Positions 1 through 6,542 of a DNA stretch of 34,475 nucleotides are shown here, piece by piece (position 1 is the stretch's first letter; each line of letters opens with the position of its first letter). Source of the DNA: CAITQP01 sp964533145 (GTDB lineage: Bacteria > Patescibacteriota > Minisyncoccia > Phycocordibacterales > UBA9973); NCBI GenBank assembly GCA_964533145.1, contig CAZHLG010000011.1, forward strand, positions 1 through 34,475, read 5' to 3'. Under the pieces are notes generated by a model. The model made no database searches. It saw nothing but the letters and a program-made list of their open reading frames with translations, and was not told the origin of the DNA. Position numbers and translations under genes: made by a program.

Positions 1-492
1 CGGCGTGCCCTTGAGGGAGACGATGCCGGAGAAGAGCTCTTCCATCTTCGCGACTTCGCGGGCGATGAGCAGCTGCTCTTTCTTGGTGTACTTCTTCTGG
101 AGGTCGCCGGAGATCTTCGCGGCGCGGAGCTCCTCGAGGCGCGCGAGGCGCTTCTTGATCTCCGGGAAGTTGGTCAGGATGCCGCCGACCCAGCGGGATG
201 TGACGAACGGAAGGCCGAGGCCCTCGGCCGACGCGCGGACAGCCTCCTTGGCTTCCGGCTTGGTGCCGATCATGATGACGGTCTTGCCCTTCTCGCCGAG
301 CGACTTCATGAACGCCTCGGTTGTGGTGAGCATCGTCTCTGTCTGCTCGATGTCGATGATGTCGACCTTGTTCTTGGTCGCGAAGAGGTGCTTCGCGACG
401 GACGGATGGCGGCGCGTGCGGGAGTACCCGAAATGCGCGCCGACGGTGAACAGCTCCTTTGCAAGAGCGGAGGCACTGGTGTTCTCTGCCAT
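1..492 (-). CDS. rpsB: 30S ribosomal protein S2, 5' part (runs off window)
   Basis: The minus strand encodes the first 164 residues of ribosomal protein S2, a small-subunit protein that binds late in 30S assembly. Visible hallmarks are the N-terminal GAHFGYSRTRRHPSVAKH region, the IIDIEQTETML segment, VIMIGTKPEAKEAV, and the conserved SRWVGGILTNFPEIKKRL block. The usual length is 230-260 residues, so the C-terminal third lies beyond position 1. The start is the ATG at 492; an in-frame ATG at 507 would add five residues. There is no Shine-Dalgarno sequence before either. The gene diverges from the retroelement target gene at 756. The family assignment is secure; only the exact start is open. 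Confidence 0.96.
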   Translation of the reverse strand, partial: MAENTSASALAKELFTVGAHFGYSRTRRHPSVAKHLFATKNKVDIIDIEQTETMLTTTEAFMKSLGEKGKTVIMIGTKPEAKEAVRASAEGLGLPFVTSRWVGGILTNFPEIKKRLARLEELRAAKISGDLQKKYTKKEQLLIAREVAKMEELFSGIVSLKGTP

Positions 493-683
493 ATGGCTTG
501 GTTGCATGGTCCCGGTGTCCGGGGCCTTAATTCTAATGCTGCTTGCGTACACTGGACTTCAGCGCGCACTCGCAGACCCTCCGTTTTTAGGCATTGCAGC
601 CGATCTACAGGGATGGATACAGGGAATAACACACCCCACGGAAAGCCCTTGCAATATATCAAAATTGTGGCTTTTTGACCATA

Positions 684-712
684 TTGACTTTTGGATTAAA
701 GGGTGATATAAT
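684..712 (+). promoter_or_regulatory. Sigma70-type promoter of the DGR target gene
   Basis: TTGACT (684-689), a 17-nt spacer and TATAAT (707-712) form a near-consensus promoter. The predicted transcription start is near 719, giving a leader of about 37 nt before the ATG at 756. The rest of the 508-755 gap between rpsB and the target gene shows nothing else I can support. Confidence 0.85.
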
Positions 713-755
713 AAACAAGATAACCATTTTTTAACAATTAAAAACAGAGACAGTC

Positions 756-1529
756 ATGAAAGACACAGCTCAAAAAACCAATGCAAAGCAGGCGACAGGC
801 CTGCAGTATTTCGAATTTGGCAATGAGGTCGGCATGGAAATATGCCGCTACCTGCAATCTGGAAACCTAAGCGTTTCGGAGATGCAGCAGCTGATCGGAA
901 ACAAAAAGAAGATCCGCGAGATAGCGCGGAAGATCGCCCATGAATGTCTGCAGCTTGTCGCTGAGGAAACCGTGGAATGCAAATCACTACTGGAAAGATA
1001 TTTTGCGGAAGTCTATGATCTCAAAGTAGACCTCGCGAGATATAATATCCCAAAAGTGGAAGGCATGCCTGCCTATATGGCCGTTCCTCCCCAACTGGAT
1101 GAGGATACTATCATGGAGGCGCTCAAGAAAAAGTACGGCATCAGTCTGGGCCGGTATAAGAATCCCGCGGCCAAGAACATCGACCGCAGCCTTGAGCAAA
1201 GGCGTCCTCAAGGCCTGTATGTTTTCGCGCATCGCGGCGATGATAGGCCGGATGAGATGTATCGCGGCAAATCATATAATGATGCGATCGCTGAAAAAAT
1301 GACCTTCGCCAACGCGAAGGAGTACCTTCTGATGACCGGCTTCCATAAATTCACCAAAGGGTATTTTATGGACAAGCAAGGATGGACACGCACGTCTTCC
1401 ATCTGGTCCGGCGGCAGTCTTGTGGACGGCAGCTGGGATGAGGACGGCTCGAAGTTGTGGCTCTGCAGCAGCGATCGCGGCTACCGTGGCTCGGACGGTG
1501 GTCCTCGTGAGCTGTTTCTTTTATCTTAG
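756..1529 (+). CDS. DGR target protein with C-terminal variable C-type-lectin-like region
   Basis: This 257-residue protein is the diversified product of the retroelement. There is no signal peptide or membrane segment, so it is probably cytoplasmic. Residues 1-150 are mainly helical and not recognised. The C-terminal part (about 155-257) has the layout of the C-type-lectin/formylglycine-enzyme fold used by DGR targets: GLYVFAHR, YLLMTGFHKFTKGYFMDKQG, then the variable region starting at residue 215 (SIWSGGSLVDGSWDEDGSKL onward). The variable repeat ends about six codons before the stop. Thirteen residues differ from those the template would encode (Asn or Asp to Gly, Ser, Asp, Cys or Tyr). 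A strong promoter precedes the gene and an intrinsic terminator follows. The role as DGR target is well supported by the repeat pair; the bound ligand is unknown. Confidence 0.9.
   Translation: MKDTAQKTNAKQATGLQYFEFGNEVGMEICRYLQSGNLSVSEMQQLIGNKKKIREIARKIAHECLQLVAEETVECKSLLERYFAEVYDLKVDLARYNIPKVEGMPAYMAVPPQLDEDTIMEALKKKYGISLGRYKNPAAKNIDRSLEQRRPQGLYVFAHRGDDRPDEMYRGKSYNDAIAEKMTFANAKEYLLMTGFHKFTKGYFMDKQGWTRTSSIWSGGSLVDGSWDEDGSKLWLCSSDRGYRGSDGGPRELFLLS
1398..1511 (+). repeat. DGR variable repeat (VR)
   Basis: These 114 nt in the 3' end of the target gene align without gaps to the template repeat at 1776-1889. All 15 differences fall on template adenines (13 A to G, 2 A to T). All nine AAY codons of the template are altered. 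Two further template adenines (1890, 1891) also differ just past the 3' boundary, so the mutable zone may reach 1513. The invariant stretch near the 3' end (GGTCCTCGTGAG) would be the start site of mutagenic homing. Confidence 0.95.
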
Positions 1530-1551
1530 ATTTTGTCTCTTTTAAACTTAT

Positions 1552-1580
1552 CCGCGCTTGTAATCAAGCGCGGATTTTTT
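1552..1580 (+). terminator. Intrinsic terminator / hairpin after the target gene
   Basis: A perfect 9-bp stem (CCGCGCTTG with CAAGCGCGG), TAAT loop, followed by A and six T. It sits about 40 nt after the VR. Known DGRs often carry a hairpin or cruciform just downstream of VR that stimulates homing, so this element could serve both purposes; that second role is inference. Confidence 0.85.
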
Positions 1581-1585
1581 ATACT
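1558..1585 (+). promoter_or_regulatory. Possible promoter of the TR RNA
   Basis: TTGTAA (1558-1563), 16-nt spacer, TATACT (1580-1585). It overlaps the terminator hairpin of the target gene and would start transcription near 1592, about 185 nt upstream of the template repeat. The arrangement would give TR its own transcript. Support is by pattern only. Confidence 0.45.
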
Positions 1586-1775
1586 TAAAAATGGCTGATA
1601 AGCTGGTCTTGAAAAAGATGACAGTTTGCCACTTAAAAAGAAACTGCCTGCAAGGCACTGCGCATAGATTTTTGGAAATATGAAATGATGCGGCACCGTG
1701 CTCGCGACTGCGAGGTATAACCCAGAAAGTTTGGAAACAGATTTTCGGTGACAGGGAAGGTGCCTTGCAGAACGA

Positions 1776-1889
1776 TCCATCTGGTCCGACGGCAATCTTG
1801 TGAACGGCAACTGGAATGAGGACGACTCGAAGTTGTGGCTCAACAACAGCAATCGCGACAACCGTGACTCGGACAATGGTCCTCGTGAG
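1776..1889 (+). repeat. DGR template repeat (TR)
   Basis: A non-coding 114-nt copy of the VR. Read in the VR frame it is rich in AAY codons (nine) and GAC, the usual template design that lets adenine mutagenesis reach many residues without making stop codons. All VR differences fall at its adenines; about as many adenines are unchanged. It lies just beyond the 3' end of the inverted avd gene. Confidence 0.95.
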
Positions 1890-1902
1890 AAGTCTCGGCA
1901 CG

Positions 1903-1920
1903 ATCCCGCGTAAGCGGGAT
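1903..1920. other. Hairpin immediately 3' of TR
   Basis: ATCCCGC (1903-1909), loop GTAA, GCGGGAT (1914-1920): a perfect 7-bp stem 13 nt after TR and directly abutting the avd stop codon (1921-1923, minus). There is no T-tract on either side, so it is not a typical terminator. It may shape the TR RNA 3' flank. Confidence 0.7.
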
Positions 1921-2330
1921 TTATGCTTGCAGGTACTTGATCCACCCGTTCGTCATTTTTGAAGCCTCGACAAGCATATGCTCCATGCGCAGGTACGCTT
2001 TCTGCTCGATGATCTTCATTTCGTATTCCGCGCGGATGAGATGCTTCGCGATCTCGATCCCGATGCGCGCGTGCTCGAGCGGTTCCAGTTTTTTCGGCCT
2101 CGGCGCGAATGATGCCCGGACGATCTCTCTCGCCGATTCCAGGATGACGCTCTCTATTTCCGCATGAATGCCGAGCTTGTCGCGTTTTGGCAGTTTGTTG
2201 CCTATCTGATAGGTAACCGCATATACTTGCTTGATATGCTGGACGAGAGGGATATCATTTTGCGGACCGGACCGGACCGGACCGGACCGGACCGGACCGG
2301 ACCGGACCGGGGAGTGGGCTGATTTTCCAT
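1921..2330 (-). CDS. avd: DGR accessory variability determinant (four-helix-bundle, Avd-like), frame broken at the GGACC repeat
   Basis: The minus strand from 2262 to 1921 encodes 113 residues with the features of the Avd/23S-intervening-sequence four-helix-bundle family: it opens QNDIPLVQHIKQVYAVTYQI, runs through basic helices (RPKKLEPLEHARIGIEIAKH) and ends MTNGWIKYLQA. Avd proteins form a basic barrel that binds the DGR RT and nucleic acid. The body has no start codon in its own frame. The nearest good start is the ATG at 2330, preceded by TAGACT (2345-2340) with a 9-nt gap. From there the frame enters the nine-copy GGACC repeat and leaves it out of phase, stopping at 2204-2202 after 42 residues. 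With 8 copies it would read straight through to give 134 residues. The gene is inverted relative to target, TR and RT, an unusual order. Confidence 0.82.
2198..2227 (+). promoter_or_regulatory. Promoter of the RT gene (leaderless spacing)
   Basis: TTGCCT (2198-2203), 18-nt spacer, TATACT (2222-2227), then 8 nt to the ATG at 2236. This -10-to-start spacing is the same as at many other genes in the window and is the main reason for choosing 2236 as the RT start. The promoter lies inside the 5' half of avd on the opposite strand. Confidence 0.6.
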
Positions 2331-3326
2331 ACGATTGTCAGTCTACCAAATCTGCTCTCGGCATGGAATGAGTTCAAGAGGGGAAAGCGCAGGAAAAAAG
2401 ATGTTGCCGAGTTCGAACTGTATCTTGAAGACAATTTGTTCAAACTGCATGGCGAGTTGATTTCGAAAAGATACCGGCACGACCCGTACTCCGCTTTCTT
2501 CGTGTGCGACCCGAAGCGCAGGCATATCCACAAGGCGACCGTGCGCGACCGGGTACTGCACCAAGCAGTCTTCCGCGTTCTCTATCGACTGTTCGACAAG
2601 CATTTCATTTACGATTCGCATTCATCGCGGTCGTGTAAGGGCACGCATGCGGGATTCGAGCGCCTCGCGTCCGCGCTCCGTAAGGTTACGGTGAATTGGC
2701 GCAGGCCGGCATATGCGCTCAAGTGCGACGTGCGTAAATTCTTCGACTCAATAGATTATGTTATCTTGCGCGAACTTGTCGTGCGGAAAGTCCAGGATCC
2801 GGATACGCTCTGGCTTTTGGATGTCATTTTCCAAAGCTTTGAGAAAAAGAAAGGCAAAGGCCTGCCGCTCGGCAACGTGACCAGCCAGCTTTTTGCCAAT
2901 GTGTATCTCAACGAGCTCGACCAATTCGCCAAGCACGCGCTCAAGGCGAGGCATTACTTCCGCTACTGCGACGATTTTGTCATCGTGCACCCGGATCGGA
3001 AATTTCTTGAGGATGCAGTCGGGCGTATACGGGCATTTTTGCACGACCGGCTCGCGCTGGACTTGCATCCGAATAAGGTTGAGATCCGCAAAGTCCGGCA
3101 AGGCATTGATTTTCTCGGCTATGTTGCGCTGCCGCACGCCGCAGTGCTGCGCACGAAGACGGGGAAGAGAATCATTCGCAAGCTCGATGAGGCGCGCGCG
3201 TCCCTAGTTGCCGGGAAGCTTCCGCAGAGCACTTTCGACGGCATGATCGCCTCGTATCTCGGCGTGCTGTCGCATTCCAAAAATAGGCGTTTGCACGCAA
3301 AAATCGCCAAATATCGTGATTTGTAA
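2236..3326 (+). CDS. DGR-type reverse transcriptase, frame broken at the GGACC repeat
   Basis: The conserved body runs in one frame from the repeat to the stop at 3324-3326. It starts with a typical DGR-RT N-terminus (SLPNLLSAWNEFKRGKRRKK, then DVAEFELYLEDNLFKLHGEL), followed by DPKRRHIHKATVRDRVLHQA, LKCDVRKFFDSID (first catalytic Asp), GLPLGNVTSQLFANVYLNEL, the YCDDF catalytic box, and LGY near the thumb. The LGNVTSQ motif marks DGR RTs as opposed to group II intron RTs. The body has no ATG; TTG 2436 would delete the conserved N-terminus. ATG 2236 follows TATACT by 8 nt and would be in frame with 8 repeat copies (361 residues); with nine copies it stops at 2320-2322. A rare ATT start at 2322 after GGGGAG is an alternative. 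It makes mutagenised cDNA from TR RNA together with Avd. Confidence 0.9.
2264..2308. repeat. Nine tandem copies of GGACC across the avd/RT 5' overlap
   Basis: A perfect pentanucleotide tract, 9 x 5 = 45 bp, followed by GGGG. It lies inside both 5' coding ends: read plus it encodes RTGPD repeats, read minus RSGPV repeats. One unit changes the reading frame of both genes. From ATG 2236 (plus) and from ATG 2330 (minus), continuity to the conserved bodies requires a copy number of 2 modulo 3, so 8 works and 9 does not. Confidence 0.97.
2340..2345 (-). promoter_or_regulatory. -10 box of avd (leaderless spacing)
   Basis: TAGACT on the minus strand, 9 nt before ATG 2330. No good -35 is visible. It faces the RT promoter, so the two transcripts would run toward each other and overlap across the repeat. 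Confidence 0.4.
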
Positions 3327-3349
3327 AACCCTCGTTATTCCTGTAGTAT
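3321..3349 (+). promoter_or_regulatory. Promoter of proS
   Basis: TTGTAA (3321-3326), 17-nt spacer, TAGTAT (3344-3349), 9 nt to the ATG at 3359. It overlaps the last codons of the RT gene. Confidence 0.65.
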
Positions 3350-3358
3350 CCCTAGCAT

Positions 3359-4612
3359 ATGAGGCAATCCAGACTCTTCACCAAGACGCGCAAGGAGGCT
3401 CCGGCGGACGAGCAGGCGCGCAACGCCGAGCTGCTCATCAAGGGCGGCTTCATCCACAAGGAGATGGCCGGCGTGTATTCCTTTTTGCCGCTCGGCCTGC
3501 GCGTGATCGACAAGATCGAGCGCATCATCCGCGCCGAGATGGATGCCATCGGCGGCACCGAGATGCGCACGTCGGTGATCCAGACCAAGGACGTATGGGA
3601 AAAGTCGAACCGCTGGAGCGACGATGTCGTGGATAACTGGTTCAAGACATCGCTCAAATCCGGCGGCGAGATCGGCCTTTCGTTCACGAACGAGGAGGCG
3701 TACGCGAGCATGCTCACGCAGTTCATCCACTCGTACAAAGACCTGCCTGCGTACCCGTATGATTTCAAGACCATTTTCCGCAACGAAACGCGCGCCAAGA
3801 GCGGCATCATGCGCGGGCGCGAGTTCTACTGGAAAGCGCTGTACTCTTTTTCGAAGGACGATGCGCAGCATCAGGAATTCTACGAAAAGGCCAAACAGGC
3901 GTACAAGACGATTTTCCAGAAGGTCGGCATCGGGCATGTCACCTACATGACGTTCGCGTCGGGCGGCTCGTTCTCGAAATTCTCGCATGAGTTCCAGGCG
4001 CTCACCGGAGCGGGCGAGGACACCATATATATAGACGAGTCCAAGGGCATTGCCGTGAACAAGGAAGTGTACACGGACGAGGTTCTGGCAGATCTCGGTC
4101 TCGACAAGAACACGCTTGTCGAGCAGCGCGCCGTCGAGGTGGGCAACATCTTCTCGCTCGGCACGAAATTCTCCGCGCCGTTCGACCTTGCGTATACGGA
4201 TGAGAACGGCGCGCAGCAGCTGGTCGTCATGGGCAGCTATGGCATCGGCCTCGGCCGCCTGATGGGCACGATCGTGGAAGTCCTTTCGGACGACAAAGGC
4301 ATCATCTGGCCCGAGTCGGTCGCTCCGTTCCGCGCGCATGTGCTCGCGCTCGGCGAGACGGACGAGGTGCGCCTTGCGGCGGACGGTCTGTACGAGGCGC
4401 TTGCGGCGGCGGGCGTCGAGACGTTGTATGACGATCGCGCCGGCATGAGCGCCGGCGAGAAATTCGCCGATGCTGACTTGCTCGGCATGCCGTACCGCGT
4501 CGTTGTCTCCCCGCGCAGCCTGAAAGACGGAGGCGTCGAGGTCAAGAAGCGCTCCGAAGAGAAAAGGGAGATCATGACGGCGGAGGCGCTGATCGCGCTG
4601 CTCAAGGGGTAA
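3359..4612 (+). CDS. proS: Prolyl-tRNA synthetase, short form lacking the INS editing domain
   Basis: Charges tRNA-Pro with proline in the cytoplasm. The 417-residue protein shows class II motifs: motif 1 around 45-70 (GLRVIDKIERIIRAEMDAIG), motif 2 at 140-158 (FRNETRAKSGIMRGREFYW), the proline-site segment FASGGSFSKFSHEFQ (199-213), motif 3 at 292-304 (GSYGIGLGRLMGT), then an anticodon-binding domain (about 322-417). Typical bacterial ProRS is about 570 residues, with a 180-residue INS editing domain between motifs 2 and 3. Here that interval is only a short link (about 223-240), so post-transfer editing of Ala-tRNA-Pro in cis is absent. Short ProRS forms are known elsewhere, for example in alphaproteobacteria. 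mreB follows after 2 nt, suggesting cotranscription. Confidence 0.96.
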   Translation: MRQSRLFTKTRKEAPADEQARNAELLIKGGFIHKEMAGVYSFLPLGLRVIDKIERIIRAEMDAIGGTEMRTSVIQTKDVWEKSNRWSDDVVDNWFKTSLKSGGEIGLSFTNEEAYASMLTQFIHSYKDLPAYPYDFKTIFRNETRAKSGIMRGREFYWKALYSFSKDDAQHQEFYEKAKQAYKTIFQKVGIGHVTYMTFASGGSFSKFSHEFQALTGAGEDTIYIDESKGIAVNKEVYTDEVLADLGLDKNTLVEQRAVEVGNIFSLGTKFSAPFDLAYTDENGAQQLVVMGSYGIGLGRLMGTIVEVLSDDKGIIWPESVAPFRAHVLALGETDEVRLAADGLYEALAAAGVETLYDDRAGMSAGEKFADADLLGMPYRVVVSPRSLKDGGVEVKKRSEEKREIMTAEALIALLKG

Positions 4613-4614
4613 CC

Positions 4615-5661
4615 ATGTTCAAAAAGCTCCACGACACATTTTCGAACGATATCGGCATCGACCTCGGCACGGCCAACACGCTCGTGTATTTGAAAGGCCA
4701 CGGCATCGTGATCAACGAACCGTCCGTCGTGGCCGTGAACAACAAGACAGGCCGCATCGTGGCCGTCGGGACGGAAGCCAAGAACATGCTCGGCAGGACA
4801 CCGGCGCACATCCGCGCGGTGCGTCCGATCATCGACGGCGTGATATCTGACTTCGAGGTCACGGAGGAGATGCTGTCGTACCTGATCGCAAAGGCCGAAA
4901 AAATTTCGAAGAAATTTTTTCGGCCGCGCGTCGTCGTGGGCGTGCCGAGCGGCATCACGAACGTCGAGATCCGCGCGGTGTATGATGCCGCAAAATCCGC
5001 AGGCGCCCGCGAGGTGTACGTGATCGAAGAGCCGATGGCTGCTGCCATCGGCATCCGCCTGCCGGTCAAAGACCCGGTCGGTTCGATGATCGTGGACATC
5101 GGCGGCGGCACGACCGACATCGCCATTCTCTCGCTCGGCGGCATCGTGCGCGCGAAGAATTCGAAAGTCGCCGGCGATCGCCTGAATGCCGACATCGCGT
5201 CCTATCTGCGCGACGAGTTCAAGCTGCTCATCGGCGAGAAGACCGCCGAGAGCGTCAAGGTCGCCATTGCGAGCGTTGTCGAAGGCTGCTTCATGGAGGC
5301 CCAGGTACGGGGCCGCGATCTGGTCACGGGCCTGCCGCGTGAGGTCATCATCACCGACAGTGACATCCGCGAAGCCATCGCGCCGGCCATCAACGAGCTG
5401 GTGGACGGCATCAAGGAAGTGCTCGAGACCACGCCGCCGGAGATCCTCTCGGATGTCATGCATCGCGGCATCGTACTCTCCGGCGGCGGCGCGCTGCTTG
5501 CCGGACTCGATCAGCTTCTTGAAGGCATTTTGAAGATTCCAATCTACGTCGCGGAGGATCCGCTCACGGCAGTCGCGCGCGGCGCGGGTGTCGTGCTCGA
5601 CAGCGTGGACGAATATCGCGAACAGCTTGTCGGCGCGGCGGGCGACGGCGCGCCGCGCTAG
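4615..5661 (+). CDS. mreB: Rod-shape-determining actin homologue MreB
   Basis: Bacterial actin that polymerises under the inner membrane and positions the cell-wall elongation machinery. The 348-residue length is usual. Visible features are phosphate loop 1 (DIGIDLGTANTLVY, about 12-25), the VPSGITNVEIRAVYDAA region, the EEPMAAAIG segment, phosphate loop 2 (VDIGGGTTDIAILSLGG, about 162-178) and the adenosine loop GIVLSGGGALLAGL near 285-298. The N-terminal MFKKLHDTF is an amphipathic membrane-binding start. It begins 2 nt after proS stops and has no promoter of its own that I can see. mreC follows, the usual mreB-mreC order. The cell is therefore probably rod-shaped or at least elongating. 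Confidence 0.97.
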   Translation: MFKKLHDTFSNDIGIDLGTANTLVYLKGHGIVINEPSVVAVNNKTGRIVAVGTEAKNMLGRTPAHIRAVRPIIDGVISDFEVTEEMLSYLIAKAEKISKKFFRPRVVVGVPSGITNVEIRAVYDAAKSAGAREVYVIEEPMAAAIGIRLPVKDPVGSMIVDIGGGTTDIAILSLGGIVRAKNSKVAGDRLNADIASYLRDEFKLLIGEKTAESVKVAIASVVEGCFMEAQVRGRDLVTGLPREVIITDSDIREAIAPAINELVDGIKEVLETTPPEILSDVMHRGIVLSGGGALLAGLDQLLEGILKIPIYVAEDPLTAVARGAGVVLDSVDEYREQLVGAAGDGAPR

Positions 5662-5695
5662 GCTTTTCCCCGAGGCGCCCGCCGCGCTTTTTTTG

Positions 5696-5701
5696 TATAC
5701 T
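5696..5701 (+). promoter_or_regulatory. -10 box of mreC (leaderless spacing)
   Basis: TATACT after a run of seven T and one G, 9 nt before the ATG at 5711. No clear -35. The T-run after a GC-rich stretch (5671-5694) may also end the mreB transcript. Confidence 0.5.
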
Positions 5702-5710
5702 GCAGGACAT

Positions 5711-6502
5711 ATGGCAATCCGCCGACAATTCGTTTCCGCCGACACTCGCAGCCGACGCGCCCGCATTGCGGCCGTCGTGCTCGTTGTCGCGCTTGTCTTT
5801 GCTGTTCCGCCCGTGCGCCGGGCGACGGCGCACGCAGCGGGAACGCTCGGTCTCGGCGTAGCCAAAGTCACGCGTTCCGTTGGAAGCTGGATCGGCGGTC
5901 TCGGGACAGCGGTGCGCTCCAAGCGCGCGCTCGAAGCGGAGAACGCGCAACTGCGCGGAGACATCGAGCGCTTTGCCGCGCAGGTCGCCGAGCGGCAGCA
6001 TCTTTCCGCGGAAAACGCCGAACTCAAGGCTGCGCTCGGCCGTTCCGGGAATGCGCGCTTCATACTTGCGGCCGTGCTCAAAAAGCCCCCGGTCTCGGCG
6101 TATGACACGCTGGTCATCGACGGCGGATCGGCGGACGGCATTGCGCTCGGGCAGACCGTATACGCGCACGGCGAGGCTCCGATCGGAACCGTGGCCGAAG
6201 TCACTGAACACTCCGCGCTCGTGCGTCTGTGGTCCGCGCCGGGGGAGCGCACGCCCGTGCGGCTGTCTCCCGAAGGTCTCGACATCGAGCTCGTCGGCCG
6301 CGGCGGCGGCAATTTCGAGGCTACGCTCCCGCACGACTTGTCCGTTCCTGAGACCGCTGCGGCCGTCACGCGCGAGACCAATGCGAGAATCGTGGCGCTC
6401 TTCCGGAAAGTGATATCCGATCAGCGCGATCCGTTCCAGAAGGTGCTCCTCGTTTCTCCGGTCAACGTCAACTACCTCTCGTTCGTCGAGGTGCGGCAAT
6501 AA
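5711..6502 (+). CDS. mreC: Rod-shape-determining protein MreC
   Basis: Membrane-anchored periplasmic scaffold linking MreB to the wall-synthesis enzymes. The 263-residue protein has a basic N-terminus, one membrane segment (about 18-36, RIAAVVLVVALVFAVPP), a coiled coil (about 70-115, rich in EAENAQLRGDIERF-type heptads) and a C-terminal beta domain with conserved MreC features: YDTLVIDGGSADGIALGQ, VAEVTEHSALVRLW, and a final KVLLVSPVNVNYLSFVEV. The ATG at 5711 is chosen because the membrane segment follows and a -10 box lies 9 nt upstream; the frame is open further upstream but without family similarity. There is no mreD immediately after it; the downstream gene is on the other strand. Confidence 0.93.
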   Translation: MAIRRQFVSADTRSRRARIAAVVLVVALVFAVPPVRRATAHAAGTLGLGVAKVTRSVGSWIGGLGTAVRSKRALEAENAQLRGDIERFAAQVAERQHLSAENAELKAALGRSGNARFILAAVLKKPPVSAYDTLVIDGGSADGIALGQTVYAHGEAPIGTVAEVTEHSALVRLWSAPGERTPVRLSPEGLDIELVGRGGGNFEATLPHDLSVPETAAAVTRETNARIVALFRKVISDQRDPFQKVLLVSPVNVNYLSFVEVRQ

Positions 6503-6526
6503 AAAATCCCCGCGCATGGCGGGGAT
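6500..6526 (-). terminator. Intrinsic terminator for the minus-strand small gene
   Basis: ATCCCCGC/GCGGGGAT (6506-6513, 6519-6526) with a 5-nt loop. On the minus strand it is followed by six T. It also sits right after the mreC stop and may act weakly in the plus direction. Confidence 0.8.
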
Positions 6527-6542
6527 CGTTCAAGGATCGTAC

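Larger units (their letters stand above)
1592..1920 (+). ncRNA. Putative DGR template RNA with structured 5' leader
   Basis: The 390 nt between the target gene and avd hold no convincing ORF but show nested inverted repeats: CAGTTT/AAACTG (1622-1627, 1641-1646), an 11-bp pair CTGCAAGGCAC/GTGCCTTGCAG (1648-1658, 1760-1770) closing a domain of about 100 nt directly before TR, and inside it a CTCGC/GCGAG hairpin (1701-1714). TR follows and ends at a 7-bp hairpin (1903-1920). DGR RTs need a structured RNA flanking TR for priming, which fits. The sense strand is plus, because the mutated bases are adenines on this strand. The exact RNA ends are guesses. Confidence 0.6.

Noticed and set aside
5..706. 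Plus-strand frame opposite rpsB
   Set aside because: The minus strand gives a clean S2 protein; the plus frame is its shadow.
1591..1683. 30-codon ORF (starts MADKLVLKKMTVCHLK) in the TR leader
   Set aside because: It falls inside the structured RNA region, has only 5 nt from the -10-like box and no recognisable product. Possible but not supported.
1937..2167. Plus-strand 76-codon frame between TR and RT
   Set aside because: It is antisense to the Avd-like frame, which has protein-like composition and family features.
2264..2308. GGACC tandem tract as a CRISPR array or transposon end
   Set aside because: The unit is 5 bp with no spacers, and no cas genes, transposase or terminal repeats are nearby. 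It is a microsatellite inside coding frames.
2436..3326. RT gene starting at the TTG at 2436
   Set aside because: It would remove the conserved N-terminal SLPNLLSAWNEFKRGKRRKK region, which is clearly coding upstream in the same frame.
4237..6381. Long open frame antisense to proS, mreB and mreC
   Set aside because: Same codon-shadow effect; the plus-strand genes are certain.
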